Assembly (NCBI RefSeq): GCF_000717275.1
Contig: NZ_JNYV01000009.1
Span: 72,755-136,754, forward strand
Reading direction: 5' to 3'
DNA length: 64,000 nt
Source of the DNA: Kitasatospora arboriphila
GTDB taxonomy: Bacteria; Actinomycetota; Actinomycetes; Mycobacteriales; Mycobacteriaceae
How positions within the stretch are numbered: position 1 is the first letter of the stretch; every line of letters starts with the position of its first letter. Positions 10,107 through 18,944 of this stretch are shown here, piece after piece. The notes beneath the pieces are model-generated. The model was not told the origin of the DNA and did no database searches. It was given only the letters and a program-made list of their open reading frames with translations. A program made the translations under genes and the position numbers.

Positions 10107-10742
10107 ATGACGCAACGCGGTGCTGCTGCCGATGTCGAACTGACCCCGTTGGCCGTTCTTGTCCTCGGGCTCGCGGCAGAACGGCCGATGCATGCGTACG
10201 AAATGGTCCAGACGTTGCTCGAACGCAACGAGGATCGATTCGCCAAGACCCGACCCGGATCGCTCTACCACACAGTCGACCGGCTGCACACCCAGGATCT
10301 GTTGCAGATCAACAGTGTTCAGCGTTCCGGCAACCGGCCCGAACGAACCGTCTACGCCATCACCGAGACAGGCACCAGGGCTCTGCGTCACTCATTGATG
10401 GCCATGCTCCGTACCCCCGCGGTCGAGTATCCGAGCTTTTACCTGGCCCTGGCCGAGGCGCACTCGCTGGGCCGGCATGAGGTCGTCGGGCTTCTCACCG
10501 AGCGACTCGGTGCGATGCGCGACGAACTCGAATCGGTCAATCGATCGGTGGCAGAGGCGTCGGAAGGCGGCATCCCCGAGATGTTCCTGCTCGATGCCGG
10601 CTGCCGGCAGGCGGTGATGCAGGCTCAGATCGCCTGGACCGAGAATTTGCGCGTTCGGCTGGAGAACGGCGACATCCTGTGGATCGAGGAGTGGTTGGCG
10701 CGCACGACCCCATCGAACAGAACAGAGGAAGACAGTGAGTAG
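10107..10742 (+). CDS. PadR-family transcriptional regulator
   Basis: A 211-residue regulator: the N-terminal winged helix (about residues 10-95) includes ELTPLAVLVLGLAAERPMHAYEM and RPGSLYHTVDRLHTQDLL, the classic PadR DNA-binding domain. A C-terminal helical dimerisation domain follows (about 100-195). The ATG at 10107 is preceded by GGGGGAGGA, so I prefer it to earlier in-frame codons. Its last 8 bases overlap the GTG start of an MFS efflux gene. PadR-plus-pump pairs usually form a drug-induced efflux switch in which PadR represses both genes until a ligand binds. Confidence 0.9.
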   Translation: MTQRGAAADVELTPLAVLVLGLAAERPMHAYEMVQTLLERNEDRFAKTRPGSLYHTVDRLHTQDLLQINSVQRSGNRPERTVYAITETGTRALRHSLMAMLRTPAVEYPSFYLALAEAHSLGRHEVVGLLTERLGAMRDELESVNRSVAEASEGGIPEMFLLDAGCRQAVMQAQIAWTENLRVRLENGDILWIEEWLARTTPSNRTEEDSE

Positions 10743-12321
10743 CCCCAGCCCCACCCCGGCCATCACCACCAGACCTTGGCTCGCGCTGGGCGCGTTGTGC
10801 ATCGGGTTCTTCATGATCCTCGTGGACATGACCATCGTCTCGGTTGCCCAGCCCGCCATTCAGCGGGCGCTCGATACCGATGTCAACGGGGTCATCTGGG
10901 TTTCGAGCGCTTATCTGCTCACCTACGCGGTGCCCATGCTGGTCGCCGGACGTCTGGGTGACCGGTACGGACCGAAGAACGTGTATCTCATAGGCCTCGT
11001 GGTGTTCACGGTCGCGAGTGTGTGGTGCGGGTTCGCAGGTTCGATCGAGATGCTCATCCTCGCGCGCGGTCTGCAGGGTGTCGGCGCGGCGCTGATCACG
11101 CCGCAGACGATGGCGCTGATCACGAGGATCTTCCCCGAGAACAGGCGTGGTGCGGCGATGGGTGTCTGGGGCACCGTCGCGGGTGTCGCGACGCTGATCG
11201 GGCCGCTCGCTGGTGGCGGACTCGTCGACGGTCTGGGTTGGGAGTGGATCTTCTTCGTCAACGTCCCCGTCGGCATCATCGGTCTGGCGCTGGCGTGGAA
11301 GCTGGTGCCGCAGGTGTCCACGAGCAAGCGTCACTTCGACCTCGTCGGCATGGCGCTCAGCGGCATCGGTCTGACGTGCCTGGTCTTCGGTATCCAGGAC
11401 GGTGAGAAATACGACTGGGCGGCCTGGATCTGGGGACTCATCGGCGTCGGCCTGGTGTTGATGGCGTTGTTCGTCTATTGGCAGCACAAGATCTTGACCG
11501 TGCGGCGGTCGGCTGAACCGCTTGTGCCCCTGCGCCTGTTCCGCGACCGGAACTTCTCACTGGCGAGTATCGGCATCACGACGATGGGTTTTGCGACGGC
11601 CGGGATGATGGTCCCGCTGATGTACTACTTGCAGCTGGTCGCGGGTCTGACCCCGACGGAGTCGGCCGTGGTGACCGTGCCGATGGCAGTTCTCACCGGC
11701 GTGCTCGCGCCCATAGTCGGCCGGCAGGTCGACCGGGTCCACCCTCGATACATCGTCGCCACGGCCCTGCTGCTCAACGCGGTGGCCATCGGCTGGCTCG
11801 CGATGATCGCCACGCCGACCACCCCGATCTGGCAGCTACTGCTGCCCGTGGCGCTCATGGGCGCGGCGAGTTCGGGTATCTGGGCGCCGTTGGCTGCCAC
11901 CGCGACGCGGAACCTCCCGATGACCAGTGCCGGGGCCGGTGCCGGCGTGTACAACACCACGCGTCTCATCGGCTCGGTGCTCGGTAGCGCTGCGGTGGGT
12001 GCCCTGATGCAGACCCGCCTCGCCGCAGAGGTTCCCGGGTTCGGGTCATCGTCGATGGATCAGGCCGGACGGCTACCGGAGTCGGTTCGGGACGGCTTCT
12101 CCGCAGCGATGGGGCAGTCGCTGCTGCTGCCGGCTGCGGCCCTGCTGATCGGCGTCGTCGCTGCTGCAGCCTTTGCCAGGCCGCGGCACATGATGGAAGC
12201 GGTGGTACCCGCGGGCGGGTCGCAATTAGGCGATGTCCCCGCCGGCACCGAGGGCGCAGCGGGGGTTCCGAAGGCGAACAGCACTGCGACGGCCGCGGCG
12301 CCATCGGGCGCGGGGGACTGA
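10735..12321 (+). CDS. MFS drug efflux transporter, DHA2 (EmrB/QacA) type
   Basis: The 528-residue membrane protein fits 14 transmembrane segments. Family motifs include LVDMTIVSVAQPAIQRAL in the first helix, the motif-A loop GRLGDRYGPKNVYLIG (about 67-82) and the motif-C-like helix AGVATLIGPLAGGGLVDGLG. The C-terminal tail after about residue 485 is hydrophilic and Ala/Thr-rich. It resembles Rv1250 of M. tuberculosis. GTG start overlapping padR by 8 bases indicates coupled translation. Likely a proton-driven drug exporter; substrates unknown. Confidence 0.92.
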   Translation: MSSPSPTPAITTRPWLALGALCIGFFMILVDMTIVSVAQPAIQRALDTDVNGVIWVSSAYLLTYAVPMLVAGRLGDRYGPKNVYLIGLVVFTVASVWCGFAGSIEMLILARGLQGVGAALITPQTMALITRIFPENRRGAAMGVWGTVAGVATLIGPLAGGGLVDGLGWEWIFFVNVPVGIIGLALAWKLVPQVSTSKRHFDLVGMALSGIGLTCLVFGIQDGEKYDWAAWIWGLIGVGLVLMALFVYWQHKILTVRRSAEPLVPLRLFRDRNFSLASIGITTMGFATAGMMVPLMYYLQLVAGLTPTESAVVTVPMAVLTGVLAPIVGRQVDRVHPRYIVATALLLNAVAIGWLAMIATPTTPIWQLLLPVALMGAASSGIWAPLAATATRNLPMTSAGAGAGVYNTTRLIGSVLGSAAVGALMQTRLAAEVPGFGSSSMDQAGRLPESVRDGFSAAMGQSLLLPAAALLIGVVAAAAFARPRHMMEAVVPAGGSQLGDVPAGTEGAAGVPKANSTATAAAPSGAGD

Positions 12322-12342
12322 CCAGCCGTGTGTCCACCGTGG

Positions 12343-12372
12343 TTGACGTCGGCGCTCGTCTCGGGATGTACT
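12343..12372 (+). promoter_or_regulatory. Candidate promoter giving a leaderless tetR mRNA
   Basis: TTGACG (12343-12348), an 18-base spacer and TGTACT (12367-12372). The predicted start point falls at about 12379-12380, on the ATG of the TetR gene, so the mRNA would be leaderless. Imperfect dyad CTGTGCGC/GCGCAG spans the start codon and could be the autoregulatory operator. Confidence 0.45.
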
Positions 12373-12379
12373 GTGCGCC

Positions 12380-13024
12380 ATGCGCAGTGACGTTCCAGGT
12401 TCGCGCCGGTTGTCGGTGGAGGACCGCCGCGCACAATTGGTGAACTGTGCTCTGACGCTTGCCGACCGCGGCGGGATGAGCGCGGTGACCGTGCGTGGTG
12501 TCGCCGAGGAAGCCAAGGTCTCCCTCGGCGTGGTGCATTACTGCTTCGACGACAAGGAACAACTCGTCGCCGCGATGATCGAGAAGGTGATCGCCGAACA
12601 ACTCGAGGCGCTTCTCGCTTCGGTACCCACCGAAAACCTTGGTACCGGCCGCGACGCGCTCCGGATCTCCATCCAGGAGGCGGTGACTGCGGTGTGGGCA
12701 CGCGCGGCCGAATTCCCGAATCGTTGGCTGCTCATGATCGAGTCCATGCTGTTCTCGTTGCGGCAGCCGACAGAATCGGCGTCGGCCGGCCAAGCGCTGC
12801 TGCAGCACACCATCGCCGAGAAGTACGGACACACCTATCTTTCCGAGATCGGCGATCGCTGCGGGATGCGATGGCAAGTGTCCGAACGTGAACTGGTGCG
12901 GTCGGCGTTGCAGATGCTGTTCGGCACCGTGCAGTGGTGGCTCGTCGACCGCGACGATGCCGCAGCACGGAGGTCGCTGGCTTTGCTCGCCGGATGGATG
13001 GCCGACTGCGCCGAGCCGCGATAG
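12380..13024 (+). CDS. TetR-family transcriptional regulator
   Basis: A 214-residue TetR protein: an N-terminal HTH (about residues 14-60, with LADRGGMSAVTVRGVAEEA and SLGVVHYCFDDKEQLV) and a helical effector domain containing PNRWLLMIESMLFSLRQP. There is no Shine-Dalgarno sequence ahead of the ATG, in line with the candidate leaderless promoter. It lies 58 bases after the MFS gene and converges on the molybdopterin oxidoreductase gene, with a single base between the two stop codons. Target unknown; the upstream PadR/MFS pair or its own promoter are the nearest candidates. Confidence 0.9.
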   Translation: MRSDVPGSRRLSVEDRRAQLVNCALTLADRGGMSAVTVRGVAEEAKVSLGVVHYCFDDKEQLVAAMIEKVIAEQLEALLASVPTENLGTGRDALRISIQEAVTAVWARAAEFPNRWLLMIESMLFSLRQPTESASAGQALLQHTIAEKYGHTYLSEIGDRCGMRWQVSERELVRSALQMLFGTVQWWLVDRDDAAARRSLALLAGWMADCAEPR

Positions 13025-13025
13025 C

Positions 13026-14585
13026 TCAGGGCCGGACCTGCACCTCGACCGAATGCAGTCCGGTTGCTCCGTCCGGCACCGACTGCGTCTCCGATTCGAT
13101 CTGCGCTGCGCCTTCGCCGTCGATGGCCCGAACCCTCAGGCGGTGCTCGCCGGATGGGGCATCCCACTGCCACCTCCACAGTCGCCATGCGTCGATCACG
13201 TTGGGATCCAACAGTTCTGCGTCGTTCCACGGCCCGTCGTCGACCTGCACCTGTACGCCCTTGATGCCGCGGTGCTGTGCCCAGGCCACGCCTCCGACGG
13301 TGACCGGGCCGCTGGTGAGAGAGGAACCGGTCCTCGGCACGTCGATGCGCGAACTGGTCTTGATCGGCCCCTTCTCGGCCCAGCCGAGAGTGGTCCAGTA
13401 CGCCTCCGCGCGATCGAATCTGGTGACCTCGAGTGACACGACCCACTTGGTCGCCGAGACGTATCCGTATAGGCCCGGGACGACCATCCTGACCGGGTAG
13501 CCGTGTTCGAGCGGCAACGGTTCACCGTTCATCCCCACCGCCAGCATGGCGTCGCGGCCGTCGGTCAATGCGGTCAGCGGGGTACCGGCGGTCCATCCGT
13601 CGGCACTGGTCGACAACACCATGTCGGCGTCCGCGGACGGACCGGCCGCAGCCAGGAGGTCCTTCAGGCGGTAGCCGGTCCAGGTCGCGTTGCCGACGAG
13701 GTCGCCTCCGACCTCGTTGGACACACAGGTCAGTGTGATGACGGCGTCGAAGGCGCTGTTGTCTTGTTGTAGCTGTTCGAGATCGAGCCTGATCTCTCGA
13801 TCGACCATCCCGTGGATGCGCAGCGACCAGCTTGTGCTCTTGACCTGTGGCACCACGAGCGCGGTGTCGATGCGATAGAAGTCGTCGTTGGGGGTGATGA
13901 ACGAGCTGACCTGGGCAATGGACGGCGCTTGTGTGGTGACCGGATTGCCCGCATCGGGCACGGCGAAGGCGCCGCGATCGGCTCCCACCCCGCCACCGAC
14001 CCGTCGGACGGTCACACCGCCGAGTCCGGCCAGGACCGCCCCGCCCCCGACGGCGCCGGCCCGGGCCAGGAACCGGCGACGGTCGGTGGCAGTGACAGAC
14101 CCGTCACCGTGCGCATCGTTGTGGTCCGCGGGTTCGCCGACCCGCGGGCGCAGTGCCCGTATCAGCCAGTGCAGTACGAGCATGGCGACCACCACCCCGG
14201 CGATCGTGGGTAGCGCCCACACGAGCGACGCGTTCGGACGCGCCACCGCCGCTGCGGCCCCGAGTGCTCCGACCAGGGCCACCATGACGAGCCCGGCCGG
14301 GGGACGCCGGTATTCGGCCACTCCGGCGCAAGCGGCGAGCATCGCCATGATTGCCGCGATGGTCACCAGAAGCACTGTCTTGTCGGCGGTGCCGAACGCA
14401 TCGATGGCCGATTCCCTCAGACCCTCGGGCATGCGGTCGATCACCTCGGACCCCACGGCCTGTAAAGGCGACGAACTCCGATCGACGGCAGGTGCCAGCA
14501 AGTAGCCGACGCCGAGTCCCAGCGCCACACTGCATGTTCCGGCGGCGGCAGCGAACACCATGTGGCTGCGGGGGGAGGGGTTCAT
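13026..14585 (-). CDS. Membrane-anchored molybdopterin-dependent oxidoreductase (sulfite oxidase family)
   Basis: A 519-residue protein. Residues 1-145 hold four hydrophobic helices (about 9-31, 71-92, 97-113, 120-141). Next comes a short charged loop with a twin-arginine motif, DRRRFLARAG (about 167-175), leading into a fifth hydrophobic stretch. The remainder is a sulfite-oxidase-type Mo domain with the molybdenum-ligating Cys in ITLTCVSNEVGG, and a C-terminal dimerisation/Ig-like domain (SGPVTVGGVAWAQHRGIKGV). By topology the Mo domain would be outside the membrane, delivered by Tat. It resembles Rv0218. The physiological substrate is unknown for these actinobacterial forms. ATG at 14585; convergent with the TetR gene with no room for a terminator. 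Confidence 0.88.
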   Translation of the reverse strand: MNPSPRSHMVFAAAAGTCSVALGLGVGYLLAPAVDRSSSPLQAVGSEVIDRMPEGLRESAIDAFGTADKTVLLVTIAAIMAMLAACAGVAEYRRPPAGLVMVALVGALGAAAAVARPNASLVWALPTIAGVVVAMLVLHWLIRALRPRVGEPADHNDAHGDGSVTATDRRRFLARAGAVGGGAVLAGLGGVTVRRVGGGVGADRGAFAVPDAGNPVTTQAPSIAQVSSFITPNDDFYRIDTALVVPQVKSTSWSLRIHGMVDREIRLDLEQLQQDNSAFDAVITLTCVSNEVGGDLVGNATWTGYRLKDLLAAAGPSADADMVLSTSADGWTAGTPLTALTDGRDAMLAVGMNGEPLPLEHGYPVRMVVPGLYGYVSATKWVVSLEVTRFDRAEAYWTTLGWAEKGPIKTSSRIDVPRTGSSLTSGPVTVGGVAWAQHRGIKGVQVQVDDGPWNDAELLDPNVIDAWRLWRWQWDAPSGEHRLRVRAIDGEGAAQIESETQSVPDGATGLHSVEVQVRP

Positions 14586-14680
14586 CTGCCCAGTATCCCT
14601 GCGCCGAATGGATGACAGGATTTTCCTTCACCCTGACCTACGATGTGACCTGCATTGGTGCCCAACGGGAGGAGCGCACT

Positions 14681-15976
14681 TTGCAACCAGGAACGGTGCC
14701 CCCATCGCAACCCTCGGATGTGTTGCAACGCCCGCCTTCGGCCTCGCTTGTCGGTGGCGCACCGTGGACACCCACGAGAGCAGACCGGGTTCGCGACTTC
14801 TTGGCGGCTGTAACGCTGTTGGCCTCGCTGGGTCTGGACTGGGACGCCGACACCCTCGCGTTGTTCCGCGTCGACGTCGCGATCGTCACGGGCCTCTCGC
14901 TGCTGTCGCTGTTGTTGCCGGCCGCGAGTCGGCGGGGAATGTTCGGGCAGACGTGGACGCCGGCGAAGCTACGTGCGCTCAAACTGATCTGTATGGCGCC
15001 CTATCTCGCAGTGGTCATGGTCTGCCTTGGCTGGGATATCGCGTGTCGCTGGACCGAATGGGATTACGGCGGTACGGGTTTCGGTCCGGCGGTATGGATC
15101 GGGCTGGCGGGAGCGGTTCTCGCGGGGCAGCCGCGTGAGGCCGATCTCTTCGATGTCTCGGGCCACGACGGCTTCGGCGTCGCAGGTCGGCAGTCGCGGG
15201 CTCTTCTTCTTGTCGTCGGCGGGCTGTTCGCGGTGATGACGGTGTCCGCTGTGGTGATCGATGTGGTGCGTTTCGTGGAGAACCTCGATGCCGTCGCAGG
15301 CCTGCGCGTGAGCGTCCTCGATCCGCTGGTCTCCGCGGCCGCAGCCGTGGCCTGGCTGATCGTGGTCGGCCGCCTGATCTTGTCGGCGGCCACCGGTAAA
15401 ACTGGTTCGTCCCTGTCGCTTTCGCTTCTGGGATGGGCTGCTGCAGGGTGGGCGCTGATGGTGTCGTTGCCGGGAGGGCCATACGAATCGGTTGATTCGG
15501 TGACCACGGGCTACCTCGGTATCGGCGTCCTCGGTGGGATCGGGGCTGCCGCGTTGTCGCCTGCGCTACCGCGACGGATCGCGATGACGCAGCACGAGTA
15601 CTACAGTGCGCCGCTGGGTGTGGTGATGGCGGTGTCGTTGCTCTGGGTGGCGTTGTCGGTCGCCGGGCTCACCCTGTACTCGGCAACGTCCGCCGTGCTC
15701 GCGGCGTTGGTGTTCTTCACGCTCGCCCTGGCCGGGGCCACACTCGTGCGCGACAGGATGTCGAGTGGGCCGGGGGACCAGCAGAAAGCGTTGTTCGGCT
15801 TTGCGATCGGACTCGTCATCACCGCGATAGCGGTCCTGGTGGTGATGAGTGTGCGGGTGAACTGGAACCAGCCGGCGCCCTTGGCGCTCTGGCTTGTCGG
15901 GTTCGTGGTGCCGGCGTTCATCGTGTGGCGTGAGGCATTGGCGCCGTCCCTGGCCCGAAGTGGTGTGATCCGATGA
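14681..15976 (+). CDS. Polytopic membrane protein of unknown function
   Basis: A 431-residue protein with about ten hydrophobic segments from residue 40 onward (for example LLVVGGLFAVMTVSAVVIDV and AVLAALVFFTLALAGATLV) and a hydrophilic N-terminal tail. No motif points to a transport or enzymatic family. I chose the TTG at 14681 because GGGAGGAG (14667-14674) sits at good spacing; the frame is open further upstream but overlaps the divergent gene. It overlaps the next gene by 4 bases, so the two products probably work together at the membrane. Confidence 0.75.
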   Translation: MQPGTVPPSQPSDVLQRPPSASLVGGAPWTPTRADRVRDFLAAVTLLASLGLDWDADTLALFRVDVAIVTGLSLLSLLLPAASRRGMFGQTWTPAKLRALKLICMAPYLAVVMVCLGWDIACRWTEWDYGGTGFGPAVWIGLAGAVLAGQPREADLFDVSGHDGFGVAGRQSRALLLVVGGLFAVMTVSAVVIDVVRFVENLDAVAGLRVSVLDPLVSAAAAVAWLIVVGRLILSAATGKTGSSLSLSLLGWAAAGWALMVSLPGGPYESVDSVTTGYLGIGVLGGIGAAALSPALPRRIAMTQHEYYSAPLGVVMAVSLLWVALSVAGLTLYSATSAVLAALVFFTLALAGATLVRDRMSSGPGDQQKALFGFAIGLVITAIAVLVVMSVRVNWNQPAPLALWLVGFVVPAFIVWREALAPSLARSGVIR

Positions 15977-17601
15977 CCTACCCGTCGAACCCCGACCCCG
16001 TTGCGCCGCAACCCGAACCGCCCGGACCATCACGTAACCCCGGCCTTCTCAAGGCCATTGCGATCGTGGCTGCAATAGTCCTGGTGGCGACGGGCGGATT
16101 CGCGGTGAACCGGCTACTCGTCACCCAGGTCAACGGGGCGTCGAGCGCCACGAACTCGGTGAAGGACTTCTTGGGCGCTCTCGAGGAGGAGGACTGGACG
16201 AGGCTCGGGCTACTGTTGCCGCCGGATGAGACCGACCAGCTGGCCGGACTCATCGGTGACATCGGAGACCTGCAGAGCAAGCTGGGATCCACCGGGCAGT
16301 CACCCATCGATCAATTCGAAGGCATCTCGGTGGAGATATCGGACTTGCGTCTGACGTCCGAGGCGGTGGAAGCCGACCTGACGAAGGTCTCGATCGAACG
16401 CGCCACCATCATCCTGACGATCGACGCCAGAACAATCGAGTCGCTGGCCGACCTCGTCCCCGACGTTGATCCGGCGGCGGTCGGTGCCGTCGAGATCGAG
16501 GTCTCGATCGCCGGACCCGAGGTCACCTACAAGACCACCACAGCCGACGACGTCGAGACCGGCACCGAGACGGTGGTGGTCGGTGACCGCGAGAAGGCGC
16601 CTTTCCTGATGTCGGTGCGGCGCGACGGTGGCTGGTTCGTCAGTCCCACATTCACTGCGGCCCAGTACACCGCAGAGGAACTGGGCTGGCAGACAGCTGA
16701 TCCCGGTCCGTCCGAAGCCGGTTATGACTCTCCTGAACAGGCGCTGACCGGATTCGTCGAGGGCCTGGTCGAGACCATCCAGACCGCTGACATCACTCAT
16801 GTCGCGGACGCGATGGGCGGGGTCGAGGCGCGACTGCTCAAGACATACGCCCCTGGAATCAATGCTGAGCTGGAGACGGACTCCGACTTCGACTTCGACC
16901 TCGGAATCGAGTCGCCGGTGACGATCGACGATCTCGATGTCGAGGTCACCAGGGGGGACAATGACCAGGCGCGCGTCCGGATCGACAAGTTCGAGGCCAC
17001 CCTCCGTTCCGAGGGCACCGAGGCAACAGTTGTCTTCGACGGTGACTGCGTACGCACGGTCGGGGAGGATGACCAGGGCTGCATCTCCGACGGCGGCCCT
17101 TTTGCCGAGCGTCTGTACGGCGCGTTCGGTCATGTGGTCGCGGTACCGGCCGACGGCGGCTGGAAGATCAGCCCGGTGGCAACCTACTTCGACTGGATCG
17201 CCATCGCCCAGCGGGCCATCTCACGGGTTGACACCGACCTCCTGAAAGCCGTTGTCGGCTTGGACTTCTCGGGGCTGGCCGCGCGAGATCCCGCGGCCAC
17301 GATCGGATCCGGAGACGAGGTCACCGTCGATGTCGAAGCCCTGAGCCCGGAAATCTATGCCGGGGTGTCGGTGGTCGACCCGCAACCGTCGCCGGAGCTG
17401 GTCGACTATTCGTGCAGCGCCGAGACCCAACCGGGATTGTGCGAGATCATCGTGGTCGACGGAAGCGGTCGCCGACAGGACCGCGATTCGCGCTACGACA
17501 TCGACACGGGATACCAGTTCGGCTACGAGATCGCCGACGACACACGGCTGATCGTGCTCGCGGTGGCCGGACCGGTGGTGATCGAGAGCGAGCGGTACTG
17601 A
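15973..17601 (+). CDS. Membrane-anchored exported protein of unknown function
   Basis: The 542-residue product has a Pro-rich cytoplasmic tail (1-24), one membrane segment (about 28-48, AIAIVAAIVLVATGGFAVNRLL) and a large acidic extracytoplasmic region. That region contains two segments resembling the lumazine/NTF2-like folds common in actinobacterial exported proteins (VKDFLGALEEEDWTRLGLLL; EQALTGFVEGLVETIQTADI). Each precedes a beta-rich part. Cysteines occur only in two pairs in the C-terminal half (CVRTVGEDDQGC and CSAETQPGLC) and may form disulfides. ATG at 15973 overlaps the upstream membrane protein by 4 bases. I do not recognise a named family. Confidence 0.72.
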   Translation: MTYPSNPDPVAPQPEPPGPSRNPGLLKAIAIVAAIVLVATGGFAVNRLLVTQVNGASSATNSVKDFLGALEEEDWTRLGLLLPPDETDQLAGLIGDIGDLQSKLGSTGQSPIDQFEGISVEISDLRLTSEAVEADLTKVSIERATIILTIDARTIESLADLVPDVDPAAVGAVEIEVSIAGPEVTYKTTTADDVETGTETVVVGDREKAPFLMSVRRDGGWFVSPTFTAAQYTAEELGWQTADPGPSEAGYDSPEQALTGFVEGLVETIQTADITHVADAMGGVEARLLKTYAPGINAELETDSDFDFDLGIESPVTIDDLDVEVTRGDNDQARVRIDKFEATLRSEGTEATVVFDGDCVRTVGEDDQGCISDGGPFAERLYGAFGHVVAVPADGGWKISPVATYFDWIAIAQRAISRVDTDLLKAVVGLDFSGLAARDPAATIGSGDEVTVDVEALSPEIYAGVSVVDPQPSPELVDYSCSAETQPGLCEIIVVDGSGRRQDRDSRYDIDTGYQFGYEIADDTRLIVLAVAGPVVIESERY

Positions 17602-17732
17602 AAGCCGGTGTGTCCGCCTCGACAAGCGATGCGTGACCCACCGCTGAAGGTCCAACGCTCTGTCGGACACCGCTCGTAGGATCGGACCAGTCGTCACTGT
17701 GTTCGATCCGGGCCACGAGAGGAGGTCACCCC

Positions 17733-18944
17733 ATGAGTGCAGCTCTGCCGTTGTCGCTGCCTGCGCAGCAGGTGACCTTCATCCACACCGCGGACTGGCA
17801 GCTCGGCATGACCAGGCACTTCCTCAAGGGTGATGCCCAGGCGCGGTACACAGCAGCGCGTCAGGAGGCCATCGGACGCATCGGTCAGCTGGCCGCTACG
17901 CACAACGCCGAGTTCGTACTGGTGTGCGGGGACGTGTTCGAGGACCGGCAGGTGTCCTCGCGCGTCATCCGTCGAAGTCTCGACCACCTGCAGCAGATCG
18001 GGTGCCCGGTGTACCTCCTCCCGGGCAATCACGACCCGCTCGACGCCGCGAGCATCTACAACTCGCGCGTGTTCACCGACCACAAACCCGACCATGTCCA
18101 CGTTCTCGGAACGGTCGGTGCGTTTCATGTGCGCCCCGGCGTGCAGTTGATCGCCGCGCCGTGGACCAGCAAGGTGCCGCTCGCGGACACCATCGCACAG
18201 CAGGTTTCAACGCTCGGGCCGAGCGAGGACATCCGCATCGTTGCCGGTCATGGACGGGTCGACACGCTCGCGCCCGACTCCGACGACCCGACGCTCATCC
18301 AGGTCGCCGAACTCGAACGCGCCATCGCGGACGGGTTGATCGACTATGTGGCGCTGGGAGACCGGCATTCGGTCACCGATATCGGTGACACCGGACGGAT
18401 CTGGTACTCCGGAGCGCAGGAGGTCACCAACTACGATCACCGCGAGGAGGATCCGGGTCGAGCACTGGTGGTCACCCTTACCCGTGGTCAGTACATGCCG
18501 GGTGTCACCCCTGCGCAGGATGAGAACACCGTGCATGTCACTGCCGAACCCGTGGGGCAGTGGGCTTTTCGTACCGTCGAGCACGACATCAACAGCGCCG
18601 ACGACATTTCCGGATTGCGGCGGCGCCTCGACGCCTTCGACCACAAGGCGAACACCGTGGTGCAGTTGGCGCTGCGTGGGTCCGTGAGTATCACCGAACG
18701 ATCAGAACTCGATGCGATGCTCGAGAAGTTCTCGGATCGATTTGCCGCACTGACGTTCTGGGATCTGCGTCACGACCTGGTGATCAGACCCGACGACGAG
18801 GACTTCGCCGAGATGGCACTGACGGGGTTCATCGGCGACGCCGTCACCGAACTGTCGGAGATGGCACGCGCCACCGACTCGCAGGCAGCCGCGGCGCAGG
18901 AGGCCCTCGCCCTGCTCTTCCGGCTGGCCGGTGGTAGCCGGTGA
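17733..18944 (+). CDS. SbcD/Mre11-like metallophosphoesterase (Rv1277-type)
   Basis: A 403-residue calcineurin-like phosphoesterase related to the DNA repair nuclease SbcD. Motifs: HTADWQLGM (about 17-25), VCGDVFED (about 65-72), LPGNHDPLD (about 98-106), VAGHGRVD and LGDRHS (about 205-210). The usual DxH metal pair of motif I reads DWQ, and the last motif reads GDRH instead of GHxH. These look like features of this subfamily and may change metal use. ATG at 17733 has AGAGGAGG upstream. It overlaps the SbcC-like gene by 4 bases, so the pair is presumably an Mre11-Rad50-type complex processing DNA ends or hairpins; the activity of this subfamily has not, to my knowledge, been settled. Confidence 0.88.
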   Translation: MSAALPLSLPAQQVTFIHTADWQLGMTRHFLKGDAQARYTAARQEAIGRIGQLAATHNAEFVLVCGDVFEDRQVSSRVIRRSLDHLQQIGCPVYLLPGNHDPLDAASIYNSRVFTDHKPDHVHVLGTVGAFHVRPGVQLIAAPWTSKVPLADTIAQQVSTLGPSEDIRIVAGHGRVDTLAPDSDDPTLIQVAELERAIADGLIDYVALGDRHSVTDIGDTGRIWYSGAQEVTNYDHREEDPGRALVVTLTRGQYMPGVTPAQDENTVHVTAEPVGQWAFRTVEHDINSADDISGLRRRLDAFDHKANTVVQLALRGSVSITERSELDAMLEKFSDRFAALTFWDLRHDLVIRPDDEDFAEMALTGFIGDAVTELSEMARATDSQAAAAQEALALLFRLAGGSR

